Shown one piece after another: positions 7,610-14,286 of a stretch of 17,380 nucleotides of DNA. Source of the DNA: Limnohabitans sp. Lineage in GTDB: Bacteria; Pseudomonadota; Gammaproteobacteria; Burkholderiales; Burkholderiaceae_C. The stretch's first letter is position 1, and every line of letters starts with the position of its first letter. The notes below the pieces were generated by a model. It ran no database searches and had not been told where the DNA came from. It saw only the letters and a program-made list of their open reading frames with translations. The stretch spans positions 1 to 17,380 of the forward strand of contig JANQXJ010000179.1 of assembly GCA_030729445.1 (NCBI GenBank), in the 5' to 3' direction. The translations under genes were made by a program, and so were the position numbers.

Positions 7610-8145
7610 GACCCAGCGCAGACGCCAAAACACCCCCCCAAAAAGGCAAAAGACGGGTTTTGGCCTTGTCCATGTCCATGTCCATGTCCATGGCCATTGC
7701 CTTGCTGGTTGCAGGTTGCGCCACACCCCGTTTGAGCCCCGTGGACACCAACGCCTATTGGTCAGGTCGCATGGCCATTCAGGTTCTCAAAGATCCGCCA
7801 GAGTCGCTCAGCGCCGGTTTCGAGCTGCAAGGCTCGGCGCAAGCCGGAGAGATGGTATTGCTCAGCCCCATCGGCACCACCTTGGCTCGCCTGGATTGGA
7901 CGCCTCAAGGCGCTCACCTGGCGCAAGGTCAGCAACAGGTGAGCAGCCCGAGCCTGCAGAAACTGGGGGCTCGCCTCACAGGCACTGAACTGCCGATTGC
8001 GGCTTTGTTCGAGTGGTTGGCGGGCCGACCCGCCGAAGCACCCGGCTGGCAGGTCGATTTGTCGTCGCACGCCCAAGGCCGCATCAGCGCCGAGCGGCGC
8101 GAACCCAGCCCCGGCGCGGTGCTGCGTATCGCTTTGGACCGGTGA
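7606..8145 (+). CDS. lolB: Outer-membrane lipoprotein receptor LolB
   Basis: 179 aa. LolB receives lipoproteins from LolA and inserts them into the outer membrane. The signal region has a basic stretch (KGKRR, 13-17), an odd SMSMSMSM run, and lipobox LVAGC with lipidated Cys38. The mature part (YWSGRMAIQV, FELQGSAQAGEMVLLSPIG, TTLARLDW) matches the LolB pattern of an N-terminal 'GR.av.v' strand and a 'l.sPlG.tlA.l' strand. The mature protein of about 141 aa is shorter than the Escherichia coli one. Position between the TPR gene and ispE supports the call. It overlaps the TPR stop by 4 nt. The first 30 codons carry a C7A5 homopolymer and four TCCATG repeats, giving several in-frame ATGs. The 7606 start is preferred because only it provides the basic n-region. 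Confidence 0.88.
   Translation: MRPSADAKTPPQKGKRRVLALSMSMSMSMAIALLVAGCATPRLSPVDTNAYWSGRMAIQVLKDPPESLSAGFELQGSAQAGEMVLLSPIGTTLARLDWTPQGAHLAQGQQQVSSPSLQKLGARLTGTELPIAALFEWLAGRPAEAPGWQVDLSSHAQGRISAERREPSPGAVLRIALDR
7669..7692 (+). repeat. Hexanucleotide tandem repeat (TCCATG)x4 inside lolB
   Basis: Four perfect copies of TCCATG encode Ser-Met four times in the hydrophobic part of the LolB signal peptide. The unit is a multiple of three, so a gain or loss of copies lengthens or shortens the signal without a frameshift. Confidence 0.9.
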
Positions 8146-8175
8146 GCATGTGCTTTCTGTCACTGCCAGCTTGGT

Positions 8176-8181
8176 GATAAT
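8176..8181 (+). promoter_or_regulatory. -10-like GATAAT immediately before ispE
   Basis: GATAAT followed by only 6 nt (CCAGCC) and then the ispE ATG, so a transcript from here would start at or next to the A of the start codon. A GGTGA overlapping it could instead act as a weak ribosome site for readthrough mRNA. No clear -35. Confidence 0.4.
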
Positions 8182-8187
8182 CCAGCC

Positions 8188-9033
8188 ATGAAATCGCTGC
8201 ACGATGTGCCCGCCCCGGCCAAACTGAATTTGTTTTTGCACATCACGGGACGTCGCCCCGATGGGTACCACGAACTGCAATCGGTCTTCATGCTGATCGA
8301 TTGGTGTGACATGCTGCATTTTGAAAAGCGCTCTGGTGGCGCCATCAGCCGCGAGGACCTCACCATCGCCCTGCCCGCCCAGGACCTGATCACCCGCGCA
8401 GCCCACCTTCTGCAAAGCCACACCGGCTGCACCGATGGCGTGCACATCGCGGTTGAAAAACACATCCCCGCGCAAGCGGGCATGGGCGGCGGCTCCTCCG
8501 ATGCGGCCACTTGCTTATTGGCACTCAACCGCTTGTGGGGAATAAACCTGGGTCTGCCCGCCCTGGAAAAGTTGGGCCTGCAATTGGGCGCAGATGTGCC
8601 ATTTTTCTTGCGTGGACACAACGCCTGGGTCGAAGGTGTAGGTGAGAAAATCACCCCCATCGCACTGCCCGCCGCTCAGTTTTGGGTGCTCAAGCCCCCT
8701 CAGGGCATCGAAACATCTCAAATTTTTGCGCATCCTGACCTCAAACGCGACACAAACGCTGCTACAATATCGGTCTTTGCTGCAGAGACATATGGCTTCG
8801 GTCACAATGATCTGCAACCCGTTGCACAAGCTTTGTGCCCCGGTGTTGACCAAGCCGTTCAGGCTCTCAACCAAGCCGGCTTACAGGGCAGAATGACGGG
8901 TTCCGGCAGTGCCGTGTTTGCCCATTGCATGGACAGCACCACGAAAGTTTTGGTTCCTGACCTCTTTCTGGCCCGGCTTTGCAGCAATTTGGAAGCTCAC
9001 CCTTTGCAAGGTTGGGCATCCAGCGATAGTTGA
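8188..9033 (+). CDS. ispE: 4-(cytidine 5'-diphospho)-2-C-methyl-D-erythritol kinase IspE
   Basis: 281 aa, normal length. IspE phosphorylates CDP-ME with ATP in the MEP pathway to isopentenyl diphosphate. This GHMP kinase shows PAPAKLNLFLHI with the catalytic Lys12, the ATP-binding glycine loop PAQAGMGGGSSDAAT (94-108), the catalytic Asp in LGADVPFFL (Asp136), and the C-terminal GRMTGSGSAVFA motif. It lies 42 bp after lolB and 34 bp before tRNA-Gln, the usual Burkholderiales arrangement. It may be read both from the TPR-lolB operon and from the -10-like element just before its ATG. Confidence 0.96.
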   Translation: MKSLHDVPAPAKLNLFLHITGRRPDGYHELQSVFMLIDWCDMLHFEKRSGGAISREDLTIALPAQDLITRAAHLLQSHTGCTDGVHIAVEKHIPAQAGMGGGSSDAATCLLALNRLWGINLGLPALEKLGLQLGADVPFFLRGHNAWVEGVGEKITPIALPAAQFWVLKPPQGIETSQIFAHPDLKRDTNAATISVFAAETYGFGHNDLQPVAQALCPGVDQAVQALNQAGLQGRMTGSGSAVFAHCMDSTTKVLVPDLFLARLCSNLEAHPLQGWASSDS

Positions 9034-9067
9034 TCGGTCGATCGCTGTTTCAGCGGTCAACCCGTGT

Positions 9068-9144
9068 AGGGGAGTCGCCAAGTTGGTTAAGGCACCGGAT
9101 TTTGATTCCGGCATTCGAAGGTTCGAGTCCTTCTTCCCCTGCCA
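9068..9144 (+). tRNA. tRNA-Gln (anticodon TTG), CCA encoded
   Basis: 77 nt including the encoded 3' CCA (9142-9144). The 7-bp acceptor stem pairs AGGGGAG (9068-9074) with TTCCCCT (9134-9140), with one G-U, and has a G discriminator. The anticodon stem CCGGA/TCCGG encloses the loop TTTTGAT, with TTG at 9102-9104, which reads CAA. The T-arm carries GGTTCGAGTCC. It closely resembles known tRNA-Gln in the GCCAAG and GGCACCGGA segments. It sits between ispE and prs, as in other Burkholderiales. No terminator is visible between it and prs, so processing from a longer transcript is possible. Confidence 0.97.
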
Positions 9145-9192
9145 AATACGTTCATTCGTACAGGCCCATTTTTTCTGATCGCTGGAATGCTC

Positions 9193-10164
9193 ATGCAGCC
9201 TGCTCCAAACACCCCTGACTTCATGCTGTTTACCGGCAACGCCAACCCTGTTTTGGCCGCCGAAATCGCCAAAAACTTGGGCACACAGCTCGGCGCTGTT
9301 GACGTGGGCCGTTTCTCTGACGGTGAAGTCACCGTCGAGCTCAAGCAAAATGTGCGTGCCCGCGAAGTCTTTGTGGTGCAACCCACCTGTGCACCCACCA
9401 ACGAAAACCTGATGGAACTGCTGATCATGGTCGACGCGCTCAAACGTGCATCGGCCGAGCGCATCAGCGCCGTCATTCCTTATTTTGGCTACGCCCGCCA
9501 AGACCGCCGCCCCCGCTCTACCCGGGTGCCGATCTCGGCCAAAGTGGTGGCCAATATGCTGCAGGCTGTGGGTGTGGACCGTGTGCTGACCATGGACTTG
9601 CACGCCGACCAGATCCAGGGCTTTTTCGACATCCCGGTTGACAACATTTACGCCTCCCCCGTCTTGTTGGGTGATCTACGCCAGCAAAACTACGATGACC
9701 TGATCGTGGTGTCACCCGACGTCGGCGGCGTGGTTCGCGCACGCGCTCTGGCCAAACAGCTCGGCTGCGACTTGGCCATCATCGACAAGCGCCGCCCAAA
9801 AGCCAACGTCAGTGAAGTCATGCACGTCATTGGTGAGATCGATGGCCGCAATTGCGTGATCATGGACGACATGATCGACACCGCAGGCACCTTGGTCAAA
9901 GCTGCCGAAGTCCTCAAAGAGCGCGGCGCGAAAAAAGTCTACGCTTATTGCACTCACCCGATTTTTTCGGGTCCGGCCATCGACCGCATTGCCAGAGGCG
10001 AAGCCCTCGACGAAGTGGTCATCACCAACACCATCCCGCTGTCGGTAGAAGCCGCAGCGTGTTCCAAGATTCGCCAACTTTCCGTGGCACCGTTGATCGC
10101 CGAAACGATCAACCGAATTGCGCACGGTGAGTCGGTGATGAGCCTGTTCTCCGATCAAGCCTGA
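9193..10164 (+). CDS. prs: Ribose-phosphate pyrophosphokinase (PRPP synthetase)
   Basis: 323 aa from the ATG at 9193. The enzyme makes PRPP from ribose-5-phosphate and ATP for nucleotide, His, Trp and NAD synthesis. Signatures: the PRPP synthase motif DLHADQIQGFFDIPVDN (135-151), the flexible catalytic loop KRRPKAN (199-205), the ribose-5-phosphate loop DDMIDTAGT (225-233), and the ATP-binding IPYFGYARQDRR. An in-frame ATG at 9187 would add ML, but GGA directly abuts it, whereas GGA is 6 nt before the ATG at 9193, so I prefer the latter. It follows tRNA-Gln by 48 bp and ends 99 bp before rplY, with a terminator between. Confidence 0.97.
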   Translation: MQPAPNTPDFMLFTGNANPVLAAEIAKNLGTQLGAVDVGRFSDGEVTVELKQNVRAREVFVVQPTCAPTNENLMELLIMVDALKRASAERISAVIPYFGYARQDRRPRSTRVPISAKVVANMLQAVGVDRVLTMDLHADQIQGFFDIPVDNIYASPVLLGDLRQQNYDDLIVVSPDVGGVVRARALAKQLGCDLAIIDKRRPKANVSEVMHVIGEIDGRNCVIMDDMIDTAGTLVKAAEVLKERGAKKVYAYCTHPIFSGPAIDRIARGEALDEVVITNTIPLSVEAAACSKIRQLSVAPLIAETINRIAHGESVMSLFSDQA

Positions 10165-10184
10165 TCGGTAATAGGCCAACCGTG

Positions 10185-10217
10185 GCCAGCCGTCCTTGTG
10201 GACTGGCTGGCTTTTTT
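10185..10217 (+). terminator. Intrinsic terminator after prs
   Basis: Stem GCCAGCC-GTCC (10185-10195) pairs with GGAC-T-GGCTGGC (10200-10211), with one bulged T and a TTGT loop, followed by six T (10212-10217). A second 7-bp hairpin (CCGATCA/TGATCGG, 10151-10168) overlaps the prs stop codon. Termination may be partial, because rplY follows on the same strand. Confidence 0.88.
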
Positions 10218-10251
10218 GAGTCAGGGTCGCACTGGTCGCGGTGGATCCTAG

Positions 10252-10257
10252 AAGGAG
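10252..10257 (+). promoter_or_regulatory. Strong ribosome binding site of rplY
   Basis: AAGGAG, 6 nt before the rplY ATG at 10264. It is among the best Shine-Dalgarno matches in the window, in keeping with a highly made ribosomal protein. Confidence 0.85.
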
Positions 10258-10263
10258 AAATGT

Positions 10264-10890
10264 ATGAAATTTGTCGCTTTTGAGCGCGCTAAGCAGGGCA
10301 CGGGTGCGAGCCGCCGTCTCCGCAATTCCGGTCGCACACCTGGCATCGTTTACGGTTCCACATCGGCCCCCCAACTGATCGAGCTGGACCACAATGCTTT
10401 GTGGCACGCCCTGAAAAAGGAAGCCTTCCACGCTTCTATCCTGGACATGGAATTGAACGGTCAATCCAGCAAAGTTTTGCTGCGTGACTACCAGATGCAC
10501 CCCTACAAGCAGTTGGTCCAACACATCGACTTCCAGCGCGTGGATGCCAACACCACTTTGAACATGAAAGTGCCATTGCACTACAGCGGCCAAGAAGAAT
10601 CTGAAGCTGTCAAGACCGACAAGTGCACAGTCACTCACGTCATGACCGAACTCGAAGTGGCTTGCTTGCCTGCCAACCTGCCCGAATTCATCGCGGTGGA
10701 CTTGAAAGGCCTGACCATGGGCAAATCGCTCCATCTGAACGACATCACCTTGCCTGCTGGCTGCAAAGCCATCACCCACGGCAAGAAAAACCCGGTCCTC
10801 GTGTCCGTGGTGGCGCCTGTCGAAGAAGTGCTGGTCGCACCTGTGGCCGCTGCACCTGCAGACGGCAAAAAGGGCAAAGGCAAGAAGTAA
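10264..10890 (+). CDS. rplY: 50S ribosomal protein bL25, Ctc (two-domain) type
   Basis: 208 aa. bL25 binds 5S rRNA in the large subunit. The N-terminal domain (about 1-95) shows RAKQGTGASRRLRNSGRTPGIVYG and the RDYQMHPYKQLVQHIDFQRV motif. A second beta domain (about 100-190) marks the long Ctc/TL5 type rather than the short Escherichia coli form. The tail is Ala/Pro then Lys/Gly-rich (ADGKKGKGKK), probably flexible and RNA-contacting. The start is fixed by AAGGAG. It lies between prs and pth, the common order in Burkholderiales, with terminators on both sides, so it may be transcribed largely alone. Confidence 0.96.
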   Translation: MKFVAFERAKQGTGASRRLRNSGRTPGIVYGSTSAPQLIELDHNALWHALKKEAFHASILDMELNGQSSKVLLRDYQMHPYKQLVQHIDFQRVDANTTLNMKVPLHYSGQEESEAVKTDKCTVTHVMTELEVACLPANLPEFIAVDLKGLTMGKSLHLNDITLPAGCKAITHGKKNPVLVSVVAPVEEVLVAPVAAAPADGKKGKGKK

Positions 10891-10923
10891 TCTTCTGGCT
10901 TGGGGCTTCGGCCCTGCCCCTTC

Positions 10924-10947
10924 AAGGCCCGCGCAAGCGGGCCTTTT
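10924..10947 (+). terminator. Intrinsic terminator after rplY
   Basis: A 9-bp stem AAGGCCCGC (10924-10932) / GCGGGCCTT (10937-10945) closed by a GCAA tetraloop of the GNRA class. The T tract is only TTTT before a G, so efficiency may be moderate. Confidence 0.82.
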
Positions 10948-10993
10948 GCTTTGGGGAGATCCTGCGCAAGCACGCTGGGTCGCCTGCAACAAG

Positions 10994-10999
10994 GATAAT
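10994..10999 (+). promoter_or_regulatory. -10-like GATAAT just before pth
   Basis: GATAAT followed by 8 nt and then the pth ATG at 11008, downstream of the rplY terminator, so pth probably needs its own promoter. The predicted start point falls within about one base of the start codon. AAGGA at 10991-10995 is the only ribosome-site-like sequence, at 12 nt. No clear -35. Confidence 0.42.
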
Positions 11000-11007
11000 C
11001 ACGCCCC

Positions 11008-11658
11008 ATGATCAAACTGCTAGTCGGCCTGGGCAACCCGGGCAACGAATACGAAGACACGCGCCACAACGCCGGGTTCTGGTGGATCGATGCCATCGCC
11101 CGCGAGCTCAAGGTGTCATTGGTGCCCGAGCGCAGCTACCACGGTCTGGTGGCCCGCACCACTGTGAATGGTCAAAACGTGTGGTTGCTCGAACCCCAAA
11201 CCTACATGAACCTGTCGGGCAAGTCGGTGAGCGCACTGGCCCGGTTTTTCAAAATCCAGCCGCAAGAAATTTTGGTGGCACACGACGAACTCGACATCGT
11301 GCCGGGCGAAGCCAAACTCAAACTGGGCGGCAGCCACGCCGGGCACAATGGTTTGCGAGACATCCATGCCCAGCTGGGCACCGCCGATTACTGGCGTCTG
11401 CGCATTGGCGTGGGCCACCCGGGCGACAAGGCCGAAGTGGTGAGCTGGGTTTTGAAGAAGCCGATGCTCGAACACCGCAAAGCCATCGACGACAGCATTT
11501 TCCGGGCACTGACTGCATTGCCTTTGCTGTTGGCGGGTGACATGGAAAAAGCCATGGTGCGCATCCACACCAGCAAGCCGCCCCGGCCCAAACCTCCGCG
11601 TCCGCCCAAAGCACCGAATACCGAAGCACCCGAAATGGGCGCACCCAAACCCGATTGA
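11008..11658 (+). CDS. pth: Peptidyl-tRNA hydrolase
   Basis: 216 aa. Pth frees tRNA from peptidyl-tRNA that has dropped off the ribosome. The key residues match at the Escherichia coli numbering: Asn10 in GLGNPG, catalytic His20 in TRHNAG, Asn68 in YMNLSG, Asp93 in AHDELD, and Asn114 in GHNGLRD. The last 30 or so residues (from about 187) form a Pro/Lys/Arg-rich tail (KPPRPKPPRPPKAP) that is not part of the enzyme core. The gene ends 16 bp from the convergent ferredoxin gene, with no clear terminator between them. It follows rplY, the standard neighbour. Confidence 0.97.
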   Translation: MIKLLVGLGNPGNEYEDTRHNAGFWWIDAIARELKVSLVPERSYHGLVARTTVNGQNVWLLEPQTYMNLSGKSVSALARFFKIQPQEILVAHDELDIVPGEAKLKLGGSHAGHNGLRDIHAQLGTADYWRLRIGVGHPGDKAEVVSWVLKKPMLEHRKAIDDSIFRALTALPLLLAGDMEKAMVRIHTSKPPRPKPPRPPKAPNTEAPEMGAPKPD

Positions 11659-11674
11659 AGGGGCCTTGGTCCGG

Positions 11675-11923
11675 TCACTGCGCCTGCAGGCGGCGGTACT
11701 TGGCCCAGAGCGATTCCTGGTTTTCGACGTGCTGCGGATTGACAGGAATGCAGGCCACCGGGCAGACCTGCACACACTGGGGTTCGTCAAAATGGCCGAC
11801 GCACTCGGTGCACTTGGATGGGTTGATTTCGTAAATTTCTTCGCCCAAATAAATCGCTTCGTTGGGGCACTCGGGCTCACACACATCGCAGTTGATGCAT
11901 TCGTCGGTGATCATCAGTGCCAT
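11675..11923 (-). CDS. yfhL: YfhL-type 2[4Fe-4S] ferredoxin
   Basis: 82 aa, cytoplasmic electron carrier. Cluster I uses C9-x2-C12-x2-C15-x3-C19-P. Cluster II uses C38-x2-C41-x8-C50-x3-C54-P, the long insertion (VGHFDEPQ) that marks the YfhL/Allochromatium-type dicluster ferredoxins. A short helical tail follows (ENQESLWAKYRRLQAQ). The start at 11923 is supported by GGAG 8 nt upstream. It diverges from the PHP gene; a GATAAT at 11965-11970 is the likely -10. Its redox partner is not shown by the neighbours. The nearby GlpC-like Fe-S protein is a possible but speculative partner. The yfhL symbol is by family resemblance. Confidence 0.95.
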   Translation of the reverse strand: MALMITDECINCDVCEPECPNEAIYLGEEIYEINPSKCTECVGHFDEPQCVQVCPVACIPVNPQHVENQESLWAKYRRLQAQ

Positions 11924-11964
11924 GGCTGGGGCTCCGCAAAAGTCTGCATCGTGGTCATATCCTG

Positions 11965-11970
11965 ATTATC
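11965..11970 (-). promoter_or_regulatory. Probable -10 element of the ferredoxin gene
   Basis: GATAAT on the minus strand, 41 nt before the ferredoxin ATG, leaving about 35 nt of leader with the GGAG site. The -35 is not evident. Confidence 0.42.
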
Positions 11971-12008
11971 GGCCACAGGCATCAGCCCGAAAGACTGCAG
12001 GGCTGTTG

Positions 12009-12035
12009 CTTGTCCCAAGGCTTAGTCGGGACAAG
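12009..12035. repeat. Perfect 8-bp inverted repeat between the ferredoxin and PHP genes
   Basis: CTTGTCCC (12009-12016) and GGGACAAG (12028-12035), separated by 11 nt, so half-site centres are 19 bp apart. It lies between divergent promoters and could be an operator or an RNA hairpin. There is no T-run on either side, so it is not a terminator. Confidence 0.6.
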
Positions 12036-12070
12036 ACCCTACAAGCTGAACTGCCCAAGCGGCATGCGCC

Positions 12071-12076
12071 TAAAAT
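12071..12076 (+). promoter_or_regulatory. -10-like TAAAAT just before the PHP gene
   Basis: TAAAAT followed by 7 nt and then ATGATG, with no Shine-Dalgarno sequence nearby. The predicted start point coincides with the first ATG. No clear -35. Confidence 0.42.
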
Positions 12077-12083
12077 GGTCTGC

Positions 12084-12929
12084 ATGATGAATGCCGATTT
12101 GCACTGCCACTCCGTCATCTCCGACGGTACCCTCACCCCCGAAGCCCTGGCTGAACGCGCCAAGGCCAACGGCGTGGAATTGTGGGCACTGACCGACCAT
12201 GACGAGGTGGGCGGGCAAGACCGCGCTCTGGCCGCTGCCCGTGCGCAGGGCCTGCCCTATCTGACTGGTACCGAAATTTCGGTTACTTTTGCCCACCAGA
12301 CTGTGCACATCGTGGGCCTGGGTTTTGACCCGCACAACACCGCCCTGGTGTCCGGCTTGCGCCGCACCCGTGGCGGGCGCGGAGAACGCGCCCAGGAAAT
12401 GTCGGACGGCTTGGCCAAGGTCGGCATTCAAAACGCTTACGAGGGCGCCCTGCAATACGTGGGCAACCCCGAGCTGATTTCACGCACCCACTTTGCCAGG
12501 TACCTGGTCGAGACGGGCGTGTGCAGCGACACCTCGGAGGTGTTTCGCAAATACCTGACCGAAGGTAAACCGGGTTATGTGCCGCACCGCTGGGCGAGGC
12601 TGCAAGAGGCGGTGCAATGGATCACAGAAGCCGGTGGCGCCGCTGTGATCGCACACCCGGCCCGCTACGGTTTCACGCCCAACGAAGAATATGCACTGTT
12701 CAGCGAATTCAAGGCGCACGGAGGCCGTGCAGTAGAGGTCATCACCGGCAGCCACTCCTCACAAGAAGCCGTGCGCTACGCCGAAACCGCTCTTGAGTTT
12801 GAGCTGGCAGCCTCACGCGGGAGTGACTTTCACAGCCCCGACGAAAGCCGCATTGATCTGGGCGCTTTACCCTGGTTGCCTGGCCAACTGACCCCGGTTT
12901 GGGAAATGCTGGCCGACCGCATTCAGTGA
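12084..12929 (+). CDS. rnm: PHP-domain phosphoesterase, rnm/YciV type (3',5'-nucleoside bisphosphate phosphatase)
   Basis: 281 aa. The PHP metal-site motifs appear in order: DLHCHSVISDG (His7, His9), LTDHD (38-40), GTEIS (Glu64), VHIVGLGFD (His75), SRTHFARYLVE, VIAHPARY and GSDFH. This matches the family that includes Escherichia coli YciV (RNase AM) and Chromobacterium 3',5'-nucleoside bisphosphate phosphatase, which hydrolyse pAp-type nucleotides or trim RNA 5' ends. It is not the PHP domain of a polymerase or of HisK. The start is ATG 12084 or the adjacent ATG 12087; both lead directly into NADLHCH. The next gene, yciO, starts 123 bp later on the same strand. Family is sure; the exact substrate is by analogy. 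Confidence 0.9.
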   Translation: MMNADLHCHSVISDGTLTPEALAERAKANGVELWALTDHDEVGGQDRALAAARAQGLPYLTGTEISVTFAHQTVHIVGLGFDPHNTALVSGLRRTRGGRGERAQEMSDGLAKVGIQNAYEGALQYVGNPELISRTHFARYLVETGVCSDTSEVFRKYLTEGKPGYVPHRWARLQEAVQWITEAGGAAVIAHPARYGFTPNEEYALFSEFKAHGGRAVEVITGSHSSQEAVRYAETALEFELAASRGSDFHSPDESRIDLGALPWLPGQLTPVWEMLADRIQ

Positions 12930-12956
12930 ATCCTTCGCACCGACACGCCAGCCTTC

Positions 12957-12991
12957 AGTTAAGGGGTTTGGCAATGGCGCTCAAGTTAAGG
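12957..12991 (+). repeat. Direct repeat AGTTAAGG x2 upstream of yciO
   Basis: Identical 8-mers at 12957-12964 and 12984-12991, 27 bp start to start, in the 123-bp gap before yciO. They could be paired regulator sites or chance. Nothing else notable is visible in this gap. Confidence 0.45.
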
Positions 12992-13052
12992 TGCATGACC
13001 ACGTTGTCGTCCAAATCACTTTGTAGTCACTGACTTTAGACTGCCAACATCC

Positions 13053-13676
13053 ATGGCCCAGTTTTTCACCGTTCACCCCGACAACCCCCAAACCCGCCTG
13101 CTCAAGCAAGCGGTGGCGTTACTCAACCAAGGCAAGGTACTGGCCGTGCCCACCGACTCCAGCTACGCTCTGGTCTGCCATCTGGACGACAAAAACGCCG
13201 CCGACCAACTGCGCCGCATCCGGGAGGTGGACGACAAACACCACCTGACGCTGCTGTGCCGCGACCTGAGTGAGTTGGCCAACTATGCGCGGGTGGATAA
13301 CCGGCAGTTTCGCGCCATCAAACAAGCCACGCCCGGGCCCTTCACCTTCATTTTGGAAGCCACCAAGGAAGTGCCGCGCCGCGTGAGCCACCCCCAACGC
13401 AAAACCATTGGCCTGCGTGTGCCCGAACACAAAGTGCTGCAAGAGTTGCTGTCCCTGCATGGAGCGCCATTGCTGGCCGCCACCTTGATCATGCCCACAG
13501 AGGATGACCCTTTGAATGACCCGCAGGAGATTCGCGAACGGCTGGAACACCAGCTGGGTGCGGTCATTGACGCCGGAGCCTGCACTTTGCAAGCCACCAC
13601 CGTGATCGACATGACCGATGAGCCCGCTCAAGTGTTGCGCCTGGGTCAGGGTGACCCGGCGCTGCTGGGGCTTTGA
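13053..13676 (+). CDS. yciO: YciO-type Sua5/YrdC family protein
   Basis: 207 aa. It resembles Escherichia coli YciO from end to end: the QFFTVHPDNPQTRLLKQAV start, VPTDSSYAL (33-41), LTLLCRDLSELANYA, PGPFTFILEATKEVPRRV, RKTIGLRVP, and TTVIDMTDEP near the end. The family shares the YrdC/TsaC fold that makes threonylcarbamoyl-AMP for tRNA t6A, but YciO proteins are distinct from TsaC and their physiological role is not settled. It should therefore not be assumed to be the cell's t6A enzyme. No good ribosome site precedes the ATG at 13053. It converges with the DUF3501 gene, 8 bp between stops. Confidence 0.92.
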   Translation: MAQFFTVHPDNPQTRLLKQAVALLNQGKVLAVPTDSSYALVCHLDDKNAADQLRRIREVDDKHHLTLLCRDLSELANYARVDNRQFRAIKQATPGPFTFILEATKEVPRRVSHPQRKTIGLRVPEHKVLQELLSLHGAPLLAATLIMPTEDDPLNDPQEIRERLEHQLGAVIDAGACTLQATTVIDMTDEPAQVLRLGQGDPALLGL

Positions 13677-13684
13677 GCCGAGAC

Positions 13685-14275
13685 TTATTTCAAGTCGCCT
13701 GCCAGGCTGGCCAGCGTGTCTGGGGCCATGTCGATGTGTGAAGGATAGTGGGTGTGATCGCACCCAAGCTTGACACCCGCACCCGCCTTGATGGCAGCGC
13801 ACATGACAGGCTTCAACTCAAAGCGGAGAAAGTGAACCGCTGAGGTCTTTTCATCGGTTTCGCGGTCCAAGTCTTCGTCGGCAATCGCATACACGCGGCC
13901 GTGGCCTTCCACCTCCACAAACATGCGGTCTTCCACGCCGATCAACTTGGCCAGCTCGCGACGGCGTTCGTTGATGTCGGTGTACTCGATCATCATGGTG
14001 GCTTTCCAGTTGCTGCCGTCCGGCACCAACGGGGCATATGCGTCGATCTCTTGCAAGATGCCTTCTTCTTCGAAGACTTTTTCGATGCGCAGCATCTCCT
14101 GGATTTGATAGCGGATGGTGGTTTCGCTCTCGAACTGCACATTGATGTGCTCACCCAACGGCACGCTGCGCAGCTTGCGGTGGGCGATCACCTCGGGCTT
14201 ATGAACCTTGCGCCACTTGGTGTAAGCCTCCAAGGTCATCAGGGTCTCAGGGGTGATTTTTCCGGTCAGTTGCAT
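13685..14275 (-). CDS. DUF3501 family protein
   Basis: 196 aa, soluble, no signal peptide. The sequence fits DUF3501: an N-terminal segment LTGKITPETLMTLEAYTKWR, then SVPLGEHINVQFESETTIRYQIQEMLRIEKVFEEEGILQEIDAYAPLVPDGSNW and ATMMIEYTDINERRRELAKL (in pieces over residues 37-112). The C-terminal part has SAVHFLRFEL and GCDHTHYP (His/Cys cluster near 173-178), which could bind a metal (inference). Function is unknown. It is the last gene of the minus-strand cluster, 11 nt after the GlpC-like gene stop, with GGAA before the ATG, so co-transcription is very likely. DUF3501 genes are typically found beside such Fe-S proteins and rubrerythrins (established association). Confidence 0.9.
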   Translation of the reverse strand: MQLTGKITPETLMTLEAYTKWRKVHKPEVIAHRKLRSVPLGEHINVQFESETTIRYQIQEMLRIEKVFEEEGILQEIDAYAPLVPDGSNWKATMMIEYTDINERRRELAKLIGVEDRMFVEVEGHGRVYAIADEDLDRETDEKTSAVHFLRFELKPVMCAAIKAGAGVKLGCDHTHYPSHIDMAPDTLASLAGDLK

Positions 14276-14286
14276 GGCAGTGTTCC

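Noticed and set aside
7633..7644. Frameshift phase variation of lolB through the C7A5 tract
   Set aside because: LolB is generally essential and the tract is short, so on/off switching is improbable; only length variation of the nearby hexamer repeat was kept as a finding.
6200..7726. 508-codon open frame antisense to the TPR gene
   Set aside because: Low-complexity His/Gln/Leu-rich translation, no ribosome site or motif; the sense strand has a signal peptide and TPR repeats.
8763..8768. TACAAT inside ispE as an internal promoter for tRNA-Gln/prs
   Set aside because: No -35 at suitable spacing and it is within coding sequence; chance match is likely.
9022..9046. Inverted repeat AGCGAT/ATCGCT spanning the ispE stop
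   Set aside because: Short stem, 13-nt loop and no T-run; may affect tRNA processing but cannot be supported.
9712..10992. 426-codon open frame antisense to prs and rplY
   Set aside because: It crosses two certain genes and two terminators and has no recognisable domain.
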